The notes beneath the pieces were generated by a model. That model was not told the DNA's origin. It did not search any database and saw only the letters and a program-made list of their open reading frames with translations. The position numbers and the translations under genes are program-made. DNA of 64,000 nucleotides from Xiphias gladius (Eukaryota; Chordata; Actinopteri; Istiophoriformes; Xiphiidae): positions 10,066,026 to 10,130,025 of the forward strand of contig NC_053406.1 in the NCBI RefSeq assembly GCF_016859285.1, given 5' to 3'. Positions 29,522 through 47,463 of this stretch are shown piece by piece (the first letter of the stretch is position 1; each line of letters opens with the position of its first letter).

Positions 29522-32500
29522 CCGAGACACACACGGAGTATACTGACTGCACTCAGAAATTTTGCAAAAACAAAGCAAGCTCTTGCTCTTCTTCTTTCCT
29601 CTGGAAGTGATCACTATGGAGCTGCAGCAAAGTCCCCCACCAGTATCTCCTTCTCCAGCTCAAATCATAGCACACTGATTCATTTAGACCTTAAGTACAC
29701 TTCCAAACTGCTGAAGCTCATAGGTGCTTTGATGAATTCTGTCAAAGTGCTAACATCCCATTTCATCAAGGCCTGTCCCTGTGGGAATAAATTGCAGAAA
29801 ATGATGTCTATCACTATCTCTATGACCATAAAACCTTGTATTTCTGCGATGAACGCTCCATTAAAAATGGGTGGGTTATCTGGCGTGGTTTCACCACGGC
29901 TATGTCTAACTTATAAAGGGCTTTGCAGTACAGAGATAATGGAGTCTGATTATCATTCATGAGTTTCAAGTTTTCCTTGGAGGCGCCATAGCGGCTGCTT
30001 TCTACATACTGCTCTGATCTTGAACTGAGTAAAATGCAAGAAAAGACATGCACACTCACATTAAAAATAATCAAACCTACATGAACCTTCCATCATTGGT
30101 CTCAAACCACTCATGTCTCTGTGAGTGTCTCACTTTCCCTGTTTGATCAGACACCTGTCTCTCACTTATTGCTCACCCGCCGACGTGGAGACTCTCATGG
30201 CAGAGCAGAAAATTTACACAGCGAGGCTGTAATGAAGCCCACCAGGCGGTAGGGCCTTTAACTCCATTGCAGTCTAGGAGAAAGGAAGCACTAAACTCCT
30301 TGGGCCTGAGGGGACTTCCATTACTGAACAATAAAGTGGATCCAATTCATCAGTCAAGTTGTCTGGTCTGCTCAGGCCCCTGATTTGCAACTACTGTCCC
30401 AGGCAGCAGTAGCTAAATGGCTAAGTGGCTAGTAATGTATCCTATCTCGAAGCCCATTTGGGTAAAAAATAAAGCAAATTTTAGTTGTAGTTTAACTGTA
30501 TTACAATTGTAACAACAACAACAACAACAACAGTCATCTTCACTGCTAAGGTGCACACTGATGTGATTAACTTGTCTGGATAAGGCTATTGTGTAGCTGT
30601 AAACTGCGATGGATGAGAAAATCCATTACAGCAAAAATGTTTGTGATGTTAAAATCGCAAAATGCAGAAGATGGGAGAAAATTTAGAGTTACATTTATGA
30701 GAGTCATTTATAAGTAAATGTAAATTCGTAATTATTCTGATTTAAAAATCTACCACTGTGCCCTTTAAACATAATTCTGTAGGGGCTACTGAGTGAAATG
30801 CATGAGCATTTTAATCATTTTGACAAAAGGTTTAACATCTTCAAAGGCAGTGCACAACCGCTCCCCCAAAGCAAAGATAACTGCTACCATATTCACACAG
30901 GTTTTTCTTTTTTAAATATTAAAAAAAAAAAAAAAACGGTTGAGAGAGAATACAATTTTATCATCTGTCTTTAAGCAGTTCCTGAATAACTAATACATGT
31001 CTTCAGTGAGTGACTTTTTAATTAAATCTTAGAATAATGTTGTAACACCAGTTTCATCACCAAATAAGCTCCAAGATCAAAACGACAGTAAACTAGGCCA
31101 TCGATGTAGCCGCAGACCCAAGGTGACTGTCATTTTTCAGAGTTGCTGTGAATGGTGAAGTTTAATTTTGTTGCTGGTGTTAAATTAACGAGACTCTCTT
31201 ATCAACAGATAATTTGACTGGTCATAGAGGGAAAGCTACAGGTGTTGCTAATAACACTAACGATGCACCCATTCTATTCAAGTGTCCCAGTAGGTCATGA
31301 CAGTGCGACAGTGAGCCAACATGGACAATGCCAGGACCCCGAAACTGAGGCAGCTGCATGGAATTCAGCCACCATTGATTTATCATTTATACGTATGTGG
31401 TTTTCCTACTGGGAAATGTCAAAATATCTTCTGTGAAAAAGGACGTTAGCTTGGACCGGTTGTCAGCGCTGCAATTTTGACATTGGTGGAGGTGGTGCTA
31501 AAGGAATGAAAAGGTGAGGTAAAATAAAGGCAATCGGCTCTCTGTGGTTATCCCCATACCAGCTACTGCTGCAAATACTTCACATTACAAAACCTTATGA
31601 CAGCTAACATAGACATTATTTCAGAATGGTCAGGTTTTAGTTAAGATCTGGCAGGTTCTGGCCAGATCAGATTCCACTGGCCAGTAAAATCCAAGCGGAT
31701 TCGCTGAGTATCATCTTCTGTAGTAGAAGCTGTCTCTCCAATAAGTTCAGGATTTGCTCATTTACGGCATTTAATTTGTAAAGCGGCCAATTCAATGACT
31801 TAAATGTCCTCATGCATAGGAAATTATAATCAAGTGTGAAATGTGTTAGAGATATATATATATATATATATATATTATTTTTCTGTAATTGAGGAGGCAA
31901 CATTAGATATGTGCTGTAATACACAAGGCCGCTGGTGGAGAGAGAAACCCTGATTGATTCAGGAGACCCAGAGCTGGATAACTACAATTCCACAGTACAT
32001 TTTTAACAGTATCACAAAGTGTGGGGACTGTTTGATTTGTAAAGTAACCCCTTATCTTTCTGGATTTCAGGCGCACCCACAACAATGGCCCGATACTTGG
32101 GGTTTCTGGTGCTTGCTGTGGGTGTAGAAATAGTTCATTAGCATTGTTAAACTCACAGAAACCATCCATTAAACAAAACAAAGCACTGATACTGGGCGCT
32201 GTGCTGAGCAGCTGCCAGCTGAGTGCACCTATTTACCATGCTTAAGATAGAGGTCTGTGACCGCTAGCGGATCACTAACAGATGCGATTTTGCTTTTTCT
32301 GTGATTAACGCACACAGTATATGCCATGCTAAGACCTATTTTTTGACATTTGCAATTTAAGACGTGTATACACACAGTGAGCCCTGCCATTCCTTTATTA
32401 CTTTGTAATCTTCCATGCCTGTTCACGCCACAATACACACTTATATCTCTTCGTCCAATATGACTACTGGATATACTATGTTTAAATTTCACCCCTGCAG

Positions 32501-35494
32501 TTTATATCCATTCCAGTGGCAGACAAAATTACCTATCTACAGCCCATCCTCAGCTCACTACCTTAGCTCATTCAACCCCTCGTTAGAGAATGACATGATG
32601 TGCTATGGAACCTGCCTGAAGTCCCAGGATGCTCACTGTACACTCCACAGAGGGCAAACAAAGGTTAACAACCCTTTATTAATCCCTGCTAACAGAGACA
32701 CCCAGAGGGAGAGTCAGAGAGAGAGAGAGAGAGGTAAAAAGAAAGACAAATAGACAGACAGAGGGCAGAAAAACAAGGTGAGCAGAGCAAAAACAGGGAA
32801 GATATAGTTGAATATTTGCAAAAGAGAGCAGGACACAAATAAAGACAAGTAGGCAAAAAGACAGGAAGAGCGCTGAAGAGCTGAATAGAGGCAGCTCCAT
32901 GCAGATGCCAACTTTGACTCTGAGCCAATGATATTTGATGACCCCCTGTATACCATAGCAAGATGGTTGACTGCTCCCCACACTCTGCCAAGACAGACTC
33001 AACAGTGTCTCTTTTCTTTCTCTATATCGGAAAAAAGTCACTCACACATACAGACACACATACACTAACAGCTACAGCGCTGTGGGAGTGCAGTTTAGGA
33101 GGTTTGAGCTGTAATTGGATCGGCCTCTTTTTGGGGTCAGTGGTAAAAGTGAAAAGGCTGGAGGCTCTTTCAAATAGACTAAAGACCGGGGAGACACCGG
33201 AGCACAGGAAAGGTCACTATCAACCAGTCCTGTGGGGGAAACGTGTGCGCAGGTGTGGGTGTACGTGTGTTTGGAGGGGTAACAGAGGCAAGTGAGTGAT
33301 AGCCGGGTGAAGAGGCAGAGAGGGAGAGAGCAGAAAGTTGACAGGGTGATAATAAGGGTGTTTAGATTTCTCCCAAACTAAGCTGTGATTATTTTGCTTG
33401 CTTAGGATGTAGAGTGTTAGCTATAATGCACACGTCTTAAAAATGGAGAAGAGATTGAGAGAGACAATGATGGTGACAAGGGAGACAATTAGGAGAATAA
33501 TTCAACTTGATTTGGTATTTGAGCCGTTTGGCTGCGGGCGTTGAGTTTGAGCAAGGGGAAAATATGGGCATCACCAAATCGATCACTTCAACCATCTCTC
33601 TCTCTCATTGTCCCTGCTTTACACTCAGCCCAGCCCCCAATGCCACCAATCAATTGACGGATCGATTCCAGGGTACGTGTGTGTGTGTGTGTGTGTGTAC
33701 GAGTGTGTTTGTGAACCAGAGAGTTGATGTGAGCTGCATAGACTGTAAAAGGATGAAATGTTGCAGTGAAATTGCAGTACATTTCCCTTAAATTTCTACA
33801 TTACCGAGCTGAGTTTTGTAGAGAATATTAAATATCTACCACTTGAAAAAAATATGTACTGTTTCAAAATTATTATTCTCAAATGTTAAAATGTAACTCA
33901 GAGGTTTCTTTTCTCATTTTATGTATATATCCAGTGTTTTACATTGTTGTATTTAATTTTGGATATCAACCATTCACAGTTTTGCTACCTAATTCAAATA
34001 GACAATTCATTTCCATTCTTTTGATTTCCTCTCCTACTCTCTGCAGCTCCTGACCCCTTTTTCTGTGCTCTCTCATCCTCCTATCTGGCCAGGTATAAAC
34101 TAATCCCCCGTGTCTTTGCTGCAGCAGAATGTACACAGAACGAACCTGCAGCCTGTGTGTGTATGTGCAAGTGGTGTGGCTCAGTGTGTGAGTTTATTTA
34201 GAAATTGAAGGGAAAAGAGGAAAAAATGTGGAAGAAAAACTGCTGAAATTTTATTTGCCCACCTTACTTTATGTTTGTTAATTCTATATTGTATATTCAT
34301 TAGTCCTTTTTAAAAAAAATGTGTATCAATTCCATTTCTGGAAGACAAATACGCAGCTTTTCCACGCTGCTCACAGCCAGCCTTTTGTTCTACTGCATCT
34401 TCAGTAAATTCAGTAACAATGGGCAAAAATGTATTTCAGGACATAGACAGATTAAACTTGATTTTCTTTCTCCCAGTTCATACTGCAGGTCATAACAGAC
34501 TTGCTTCTAGCTGGAGGAAATGTACAGTAGCTAGTCTAGAGTAGACAACTGCAGATTCCCCCTGATTCTCACAGCAGCATATGTAATTGACAGAAACAAA
34601 TCAACACTCCTGCACATATAAACATAGGTTTGCGAGGTTACAAACGTGCGCCCACAGCACACACGTAGAGAGTGCACAGAGTGCTCAAACCCAGTCAGTT
34701 GCTTCTCTCTTCCCCACCCGTTTTGTTTCGCTTGGCTGATTTGAAAGACATTTAATTATTGAAACGCAATTAATGCAGCGCTGGGAATTGGCAGAACACA
34801 CACACACACACACACACACCATAGAAAGGCATGGGGAGGAAACAGCAGGCTATACATCAGCATATGATTCAGAGGCATATGGCATTAATACATTTAGATT
34901 ATGACTGAAATAGATACTGTTTTTCTGAATATGGAGCCGCTACAACCATGCGTCTAAATGAGGATTTAGAAGGTCATTATCTTAATTGCAGAGATAAATA
35001 GATCATATGTGGATTGAGAGAATGAAACACTGAATTGTTTATTGTTGACCATGTTTTGGTATTAGCCATATCACATTAAAAAGCTAATTGACGACGGACA
35101 ACCTTGGAACAAAGCCATCGTATTCTTATAGGGATTCATAGAGTGTGTTTAGTGCAAAATGATCTAAACATAAAAGACATTAGTGGTAAAACTGTGATGG
35201 TAACCTGCTAAAAGTAGTGTATAGTATATTTTTATGTATTTGCCATTTTTTCTAGTATTCATATTTTTCTGGAATGTTTAACCTGTTTTTCTATACACTA
35301 TATAATTCCTATGATTTAACCTGAGATGCAATGTCATTTTTACATATAAATACATTTAAATGTACATATAATATACATTTTAACATATAAAGACATCATA
35401 ATATTATAGCTTTGAATTACAAGAGATCTCAGATAGGCTACCTGAACCAGCTGCGGGCTCTGTTTCTTCATTAATTTTCAACAAAACCACCATG

Positions 35495-35495
<1 letters not shown>

Positions 35496-35582
<87 letters not shown>
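35496..35582. repeat. (CA)n microsatellite
   Basis: About 87 bases of pure CA repeat, some 700 bases from the predicted serpini1 first exon. Confidence 0.98.
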
Positions 35583-35584
<2 letters not shown>

Positions 35585-36182
35585 TCTACATGAAGGAATA
35601 ACAAGTGGAGTGAGTGTGTGTGTTTGTGTGGGGTGGGGATAGGGTAGGACCAGGCTACTACAATCTGCCTCGTTAATTCACACACATGCACTCACTGCGC
35701 CTTTGCCTGTATTTCAAGGACAAGAACCACACCGCAACGCCTTGGCTGGTTTCAGTTAAAAAACAAAACAACTACAACAACAACTACAACAACAAGCAAT
35801 ACAATTGTAGACCAACGACAAAAATTAACCAGACCTGGGTAGTGGACACGCGGGTAGAGGTTTTAATCAATAAGCTTAAGAAATATTGGCTATTTGGCTC
35901 CAGTGTGCGTCTCCAGCCGCCCCCTTATTAAAAGCCCACACATGTTGATTATAGCATCAAAATCCATTGATACTACTCCTCACAATGACCTATTACACCT
36001 ACACATTCTTACACCTTCATAAAAAAATATTCTATGAAAAACTCAGAAATTGAACATTTATATTGGAGATCTTGCAAAAGCTGATCAGCTGAGGTTTCTC
36101 TCCCTGACAGGTTGTTCACATAGATCATTACAGGGATTTGTGAGTGAACCAGCTGTCGGCTATTGCATAAAACGGCTCTTAC

Positions 36183-36295
36183 CGATAAACGGCGCACGGT
36201 GGGGAGGGATAGATGGATGGATGTGTGCCGTCTCCTTCTCTGCTGCTCTCCTCCGGCGCCACAGCTCACAGCCTGTTCACTTACCGCAGACCCCG
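36183..36295 (-). other. serpini1: probable noncoding first exon of serpini1
   Basis: On the minus strand the sequence ends TTTATCG followed by GTAAGAG, an excellent 5' splice site. Upstream it is GC-richer and abuts a GC box and CCAAT motifs. The coding exon at 25228 has 21 bases of leader after a good acceptor, so a distal noncoding exon is required; this is the best candidate. The transcription start is a guess. Confidence 0.5.
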
Positions 36296-36320
36296 CCCCC
36301 TCCACACCGATTGGTCCAAT
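36289..36320. promoter_or_regulatory. GC box and back-to-back CCAAT boxes of the serpini1/pdcd10 interval
   Basis: CCCCGCCCCC (Sp1-type) at about 36291-36300 is followed by ATTGGTCCAAT at 36310-36320. The latter holds an inverted and a direct CCAAT pentamer separated by one base, so NF-Y could read it in either direction. It sits between the minus-strand serpini1 exon and plus-strand pdcd10. Confidence 0.55.
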
Positions 36321-37199
36321 GACCGTCGGCCAAAGGGTACCGATGTGACACGAAATAAACCCCTCCTACCAGTTTCCGTCTTTGCTTGGGCGAGCATTGA
36401 ATTTACTTTAGCTTTATCATATAGGCTAAATGATTTCGACCCGCAGTCCCTCGGCCTAATGCTTTGTCAGTCACTGAAAGCGTGTAACAAATACATCGAG
36501 TCGTACGGCCCAGTATTTTAATTCAACTTATTTTAATTCACCCATCTCACTTTGTTGGCCCTCTAGCTTTATAACAGCACTGAAATTAGCCTGCTACAAC
36601 GGTTAGCATTGTTTCATTTGGCTAATGAGTAGCTCGGTAGTAACATACATGAAGCAAGTATGAATATCCCTGAAGCCCTTTGTAATTTATTTTTTCAGAT
36701 ACTACAGCTGTTTATGTGTAACGCTAACTGACAATTGTTGCCATTGGTAGAGAACTATCTTGACATACAATGCAACCGTTGATTTCGTGCTGTGCTGATA
36801 ACTAGCTTAGCCTATTGGCTGCCGTTATATTAACTCTGAATATAGTTTCTTTATAAAATTCCAGATATGTTCATATTGTGAGCTTTCTAAAAGTGAAACG
36901 CAGCTAAAATGCTCGTACTAGGCTCCACCAACGAAGGTGTCGCAAGGGTTAAAAAAAAAACATTACCTGCACCTGTTTGGGACTTGAAGTTTATTGTGGA
37001 AGCCATTTCAATTACAGAACATTAAGGAGATTTACCGAAAGAACTACAATCAGCCTCTCCTCTCTCAACACCGCCCACCCCGGTTGTCGGCTACAGTTTT
37101 GTCAGGCAGCAAACTTCCTGAATGAAACACTAACCACAATAAGAAGGGCTGAGTTGCCTGTTCGTGCAAACAATTGAACCATTTGTCTGTTGTTATTAT

Positions 37200-37400
37200 A
37201 AATTTTAAGTTACCGCTGTTTTATCACCAGGCACATTAGCTAGCGACGTGGCTCTCGTTGCCTAAGGACGGAGTTGATCACCTGCTCCAATCTGCTAATC
37301 CCATGTTAGCAGACTACCTGTAGGTATTGTTCTCTTAGCCACCTCATTGACATCGGCAAACTGCTTTTTCCTCGTCTCACTTGCAGCTGTCTCACCGCAG
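37200..37400 (+). other. pdcd10: probable noncoding first exon of pdcd10
   Basis: Ends CTCACCGCAG followed by GTAAGC, a near-consensus 5' splice site at 37401, inside a locally CpG-richer stretch. The pdcd10 coding exon has a leader that begins at an acceptor (39730), so at least one upstream noncoding exon is needed. The 5' limit is unknown. Confidence 0.45.
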
Positions 37401-39730
37401 GTAAGCGTTGTGCTGTGACTGTCAGCTCCGTACATCAGCGACATGTTTTTTTTTAAGGTGGTTAAGCTAAATGACAAAGTTGTTGGGATACAGTTACAGT
37501 GGTTATGGTACCACGGCATCATCTGGTGAAGGGTGCATTAAATTAAGCTGGAAAAGGAGCCACCGATCAAACAGACTTGTCAAGCAGGGAACTATTCTGT
37601 GACTTTACTCACAGTTTTCTCTGTGGCTGCCACACCGCTGTAGCATTTCAGGAGGAAGCGAGATAATTTGGTTCCGAATCACCACAACAGCAAAATTATG
37701 GCGATCAACCTGTAAAAGTCAGCCCTGGTCTGTTCACTGTACTTTTTGTGTTCATGCATGGACGCTCACTGCCAGAGAACAATGTGTCCGGGTCGCTTTA
37801 GACTCCGATGACACATGAAAAACAGTTGTTGCAGACTTACCGCCATTTGCTGTTGTGGCTATTCTGTGGTGAACTTTTAAGGCCTTCTTCTTGGTTCAGG
37901 AAGAATTGTAATGGTCCAAACGAATGACTCAAAAACACCGTTGTCCTTTTAGGATTTAATGTGGGGGTAATTAACATTTCTCTTCCATTTAGGTATGCCA
38001 TTAAGCTATAATAGTGAGCCAGCATGCACAATTACAGGACCCTGTTGCATGTACTCTTAAATCTACTGCTGTCATTATGATTATTTGTTACACTAGTGTT
38101 TGACAAGTTTAAAGGTCCACTTGGGTAAAGGTTTATCATCCATATGCAAATGCATAGCTCGGAAAAATAGGTCCTATACTGTTACTGTTCACTCTCCAGT
38201 CTTTACAGTTTCCTACATCAATGCATGAAACCTTAGCCTGAGTTAAACAGATCTTTACAGATGTTTACAGATCAGTTTTCTAAAGATTGACTAAATCCTA
38301 CCTGAACGATTGTGGTTTGCCGCGACCATAATTGAATTTATGTGTTTTGGGAGTTTACAAAGATTGCGCTAGTTGACTTTCCACACCTATCACTTATTCA
38401 AAATCTGACCAAGGAGGACAGTTGTGTTTTTGTCTGCTCCGGAAATATCCTTGCCGAATGTTATTCCTTACATTTCCTTTTTTTGATAACCTAAATAAAA
38501 TCGGCAGGCTTAACTATTTATTTTGGGTTTCATTTTTTTGTTGTTGATTCCTACATACGTATGTACTTGCACTGGAAAACGATTACCACACCTGAACCTG
38601 TTTTAAATGAATTTTCTAAAATCCAGCTGGATTAAAGTACATTTTATTTAATGTTTCTAGCACTGCGCAATAGTTTATTGTGTCACTGTTTTGGGTATTC
38701 CTTTTTTTTTTCTCCGTTTAACTTTAAGGCTATGGCAGGGCTGTCTGTAACCATGTCTGTTGTATGTCTGTAACCAGCGGGAGCTGTTGAAGACGCTGAC
38801 CGATCCTTCTCTTATAATCCTCGTCAGATATTGGTATTAAGAAACACTGCCACACTTGACCCAATTATGACCTTAATATTTGTCTAATAGTGGCTATCAA
38901 AGGGCATGTTGAATTCTCTAAAAAAAAACTAATGAGCCCCCTGATAGTTGGAGTTAGAAGGTAGGCTTAAGTCGTTGTCTGATCAGCAGATAATGACTCA
39001 GTGTAATCTTGAAAAGACACACTGCGGGAAAGAGACTTGGTGTGTTAGTGAGTCTCCCTGCCCTTTAATCAATTATCTGTTGTATGATGAGTCGAATGTA
39101 GAATGAAGTCATATTTGGTCCTGTAAAGGTGTCAAATAGTAAACAATGGCTGAGGAAGAACTGGTCCTGGAGGTGTCAGACATAGGCAGGTGCATGTGAG
39201 TGAAAGATTGTATCATTAATATTTTTCTCATATTTTAACCACTAGGATTCACTGCTTCCTTATGAAAAGACTGAGGTGAAAATTCATTGAATGTGTAAGC
39301 CAAGTTGCTATAGTTATCAAGGTGACATTTTTATCGCTGCAGTAATATTGGAGAGGGTGTTCAGGTATGACTCATGCCAGTGTTGTCACCTTTGCATCCG
39401 GTGCAACAGTTAAGTTGACACTTTCCAATGTGGCTGCTATGTGATGATCATGTCTGTAACTGAAAGGCTTTCTGGGAAAAAGGGACTGTAATGGAAGGAA
39501 TAGAGCTGGCGCAGTGTTGGAACCATTCTAAAAATGTATTTTGTTAATTTATTCCATCTTTGACTAACCAAACTCTCTGTTCCCCATTTTAATACAACAA
39601 CATTTAAATACCCACCATTTATAGTGCAATTTAACACCTTTTTTTTTTTAACCCCCCACTCAAACATATCCCACCCACCACCATCTATCTCTCCCTGCTT
39701 GTTCACCTGTCTTGCCCCCTTCTTCTTCAG
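37401..39730 (+). other. pdcd10: inferred first intron of pdcd10
   Basis: AT-rich noncoding sequence. One candidate small exon (ending 39189, with ATG at 39146) is discussed among the findings. I see nothing else. Confidence 0.45.
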
Positions 39731-39771
39731 GTCCTTGTCTGCTCCCATTCTGTCAGTCTCCGTGAGTGATT

Positions 39772-39784
39772 GAATGCGGTGAGA
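39772..39784 (+). promoter_or_regulatory. pdcd10: minimal upstream ORF in the pdcd10 leader
   Basis: ATG CGG TGA at 39774-39782, 55 bases before the main start codon in the same exon. A start codon with one sense codon and a stop is the kind of element that can lower translation of the main frame. Its ATG has G at -3 but C at +4. Confidence 0.5.
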
Positions 39785-39836
39785 CTGGCATCAGTGGACA
39801 AGCACACACACACAAAGGGCCATTGATTGGTCAAGG

Positions 39837-44775
<4,939 letters not shown>

Positions 44776-45795
44776 CAGCCTGAGAAGACCCACACCGACA
44801 GATGTTTTTATTGTATCATTTTGGGCTGTCTAATTTATAATTCTGTGGCTTTGAGGGGAGATCCGGTAGTTTGAGGTTCAAAGCAAATCAGGTTGACAGT
44901 AATTGCCAGGGATTTTTAGCTCTCTTTTATGTTGTTCTTTTATCAGATTCTTAAGTTGATATTTCTTTATTCCTTTTATACGTTTCCTTCTCTGTTCAGT
45001 TCTGTGTAGGGCTAAAAAAAAATATATATATATAGGGAAAACTTGATCATTTTCCATATCCTTTAAAACTTTTCAATTGCAAAAGTCTTAAAAAGTTACA
45101 GTAAAAATTTCCAAACACCTTCCCACATTTTTGGGCTTGCACCTCATTTTATTGTCATTACTGGTTGTAAAAACACACAGTGGTGTCTTCTACTTGGCGC
45201 TAATATCCTGCCACTATCAGCATACATCATTTTCAACTTAAATCTGATATCTTCAGATCTTGTCAAGAAAATCAAAGTGTGTAGATTTTTGAAAATGAGA
45301 CTTGAATTTGAAATTCTTCACCCAGTGCATCATAAGCGCAACCCATCCAGGTGAGCAGTAACTCGTCAGCTGTGTGGTCTTTCTTTTCACTTTAGTTACA
45401 GAAATATATGTGATGTCTTCATATTTCCTGTCTTCTAACAATAGGTAGTCCACTATATGAAATAACACATTGCTCTTTAGGTAGGTGATCACAAATGCAA
45501 AATTTTAAAAGAATGAGCTGATCCAAGAATTGATTATTTGGGATGGGTTTATGTACTGGGGTTATGTGCATACCCTGTCAGTTTTTTCCTGTAAGTTAGA
45601 GGTTGGAAAAAAAACGTTTGTATATAAGGTTTTTCTTTTCTTAATTATCTTGTGACCCTTCAGAAGTTGTATGTATTTATACCAAAAACAAATCCAACTT
45701 GAAACACTTTGGACTTTTATTGTTTGCTGGTGTATTTTTCTTTCTTCCCTATGTAAAAGTGATATCATGTTATTAAACATACAGTAAATGGCACG
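44776..45795 (+). other. pdcd10: pdcd10 3' UTR, probable extent
   Basis: AT-rich sequence after the stop codon, with an ATTAAA polyadenylation-type hexamer at 45772-45777. The end is inferred from that hexamer. Confidence 0.45.
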
Positions 45796-47376
45796 ATATT
45801 GCACAAAGCTGTCACAGTGTTTGATCTGAGTAAATCTATTTCAGAAATCCCTGTGTTAACAGCAAATACATCATGTCTTGTTATTTCTCACTTAGCTTTT
45901 ATTATAGACTCTCACGGGAAGGTGCTGGGGCACAGCCGCAGCCATAGACACACTTGCAGAGTCCACCTTCAAAACAACGTTCGGGGGTGGTTAAAGGTCA
46001 CTTTGACAATGAAGAAAACTATAAACAGAATTATTACGTTTGTTTTATGTAAAGAAGGTACAGCACAAGCAGTTCCAGAACTTACTCACAAAAACTACTT
46101 CCTCAACGTAATAAGGCGAATATTTCTTTCAGCTGCCAGACAAATATTTGATTTCAACTTATTTGAATTTTCATCCAAGTGTCAAGGAATTTGTAGCAGC
46201 AAAACTGAAATGAGTCATGATTTGAGTAAACTACATTTACACAAATGTATTTGACTATGAATGTATCATTTGGTTTTCACTATTTCTGATACTTTCCTTG
46301 CAATGGCAAAGACAGCGTTCCTTCAGCCAAAGGTTAAGGACGTAAGGACGCTGAAATTTCAAACAACCATTAAACAAGACTCACGAAGACTGAGCTGGGC
46401 TGAAAAACCACATTTCTTTTTCGAGTTCCACTTTCGAGTTCTCTTTTCAGATTTCCATTGTGCATGAAAAGTGCTGCATTTCCGCTCAGTTGCCCTTGCA
46501 TTCTGTTTTCTTTGACGGCACTTCTTTCCTCCCAGTGCTAAGATTCGCACCAATTTTTCCCCCATTCCAGCAACTTCATTCTTCTCTCTGTATAATAGTC
46601 GATTTTCCATGGTGGATTTGTGGTGGGTTATTTTGGTCTATGTACTGGCTCCTACATGCACTGCTGTAATCCAATTGTGATAGTGTTAATTTTTAAAGCT
46701 TTATTATTGAAATTGCTGAGACCTAATTTTCTGATCCTGTCACTGTTGACGACCGCCATAATCAGCTAATTCAAGTTATTCCAGGCCATTAAGTCCCACA
46801 CGGGGATTGGTTGTGGTCACTGAAGCAGCAGGGAGGAAGGGAAATGATAACATCTATCTTGGATGTATAGCTTTTTGGTGTATTCATGTTTGCAGTCATA
46901 CAGAAAATCTATTTCTTTCAGTTTTAACAATACCCTAAAAGACTTCCCTTTATTTTGTGTGCGTGCGTTTGTCTACACGTGACCCACAGGATGCCCTCTC
47001 AAAGGCATTTCAATGGCACCACAAAGCTTTGGTGGTTTGTGTCTTATTTTAATTCAGCTCCAGCTTCACATCAGTATTTTTTAGTTGTTTCCATGCCTGA
47101 ACATTTTTACGAGTGGCAGTAGAATACTAATGTGAATTGTGTTGCTGTAGCTATGGTGTGTGTGTGCAGGGGTGTAATTGTACCTCACCCAGATTATCTT
47201 CTCTCCAGTGCCTAATCTGTGAATAGAAGTAACACACATGCACACACACACACACACACAGACATTGTGTTAAATACAGACGAAAGGGCCTGGACCCACA
47301 AACAAGTTTTTTTGACTACTTGGTTGCCAGGAAACTTAGCCTGAGTCTTTGAGAGTGAGGGATATAAAAGAAAAGA

Positions 47377-47463
<87 letters not shown>

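Noticed and set aside
45799-46467. 151-codon open frame continuing in the same frame after two stops
   Set aside because: AT-rich, no recognisable motif and no splice signals that would link it to pdcd10 or wdr49. Long chance frames are expected in 64 kb.
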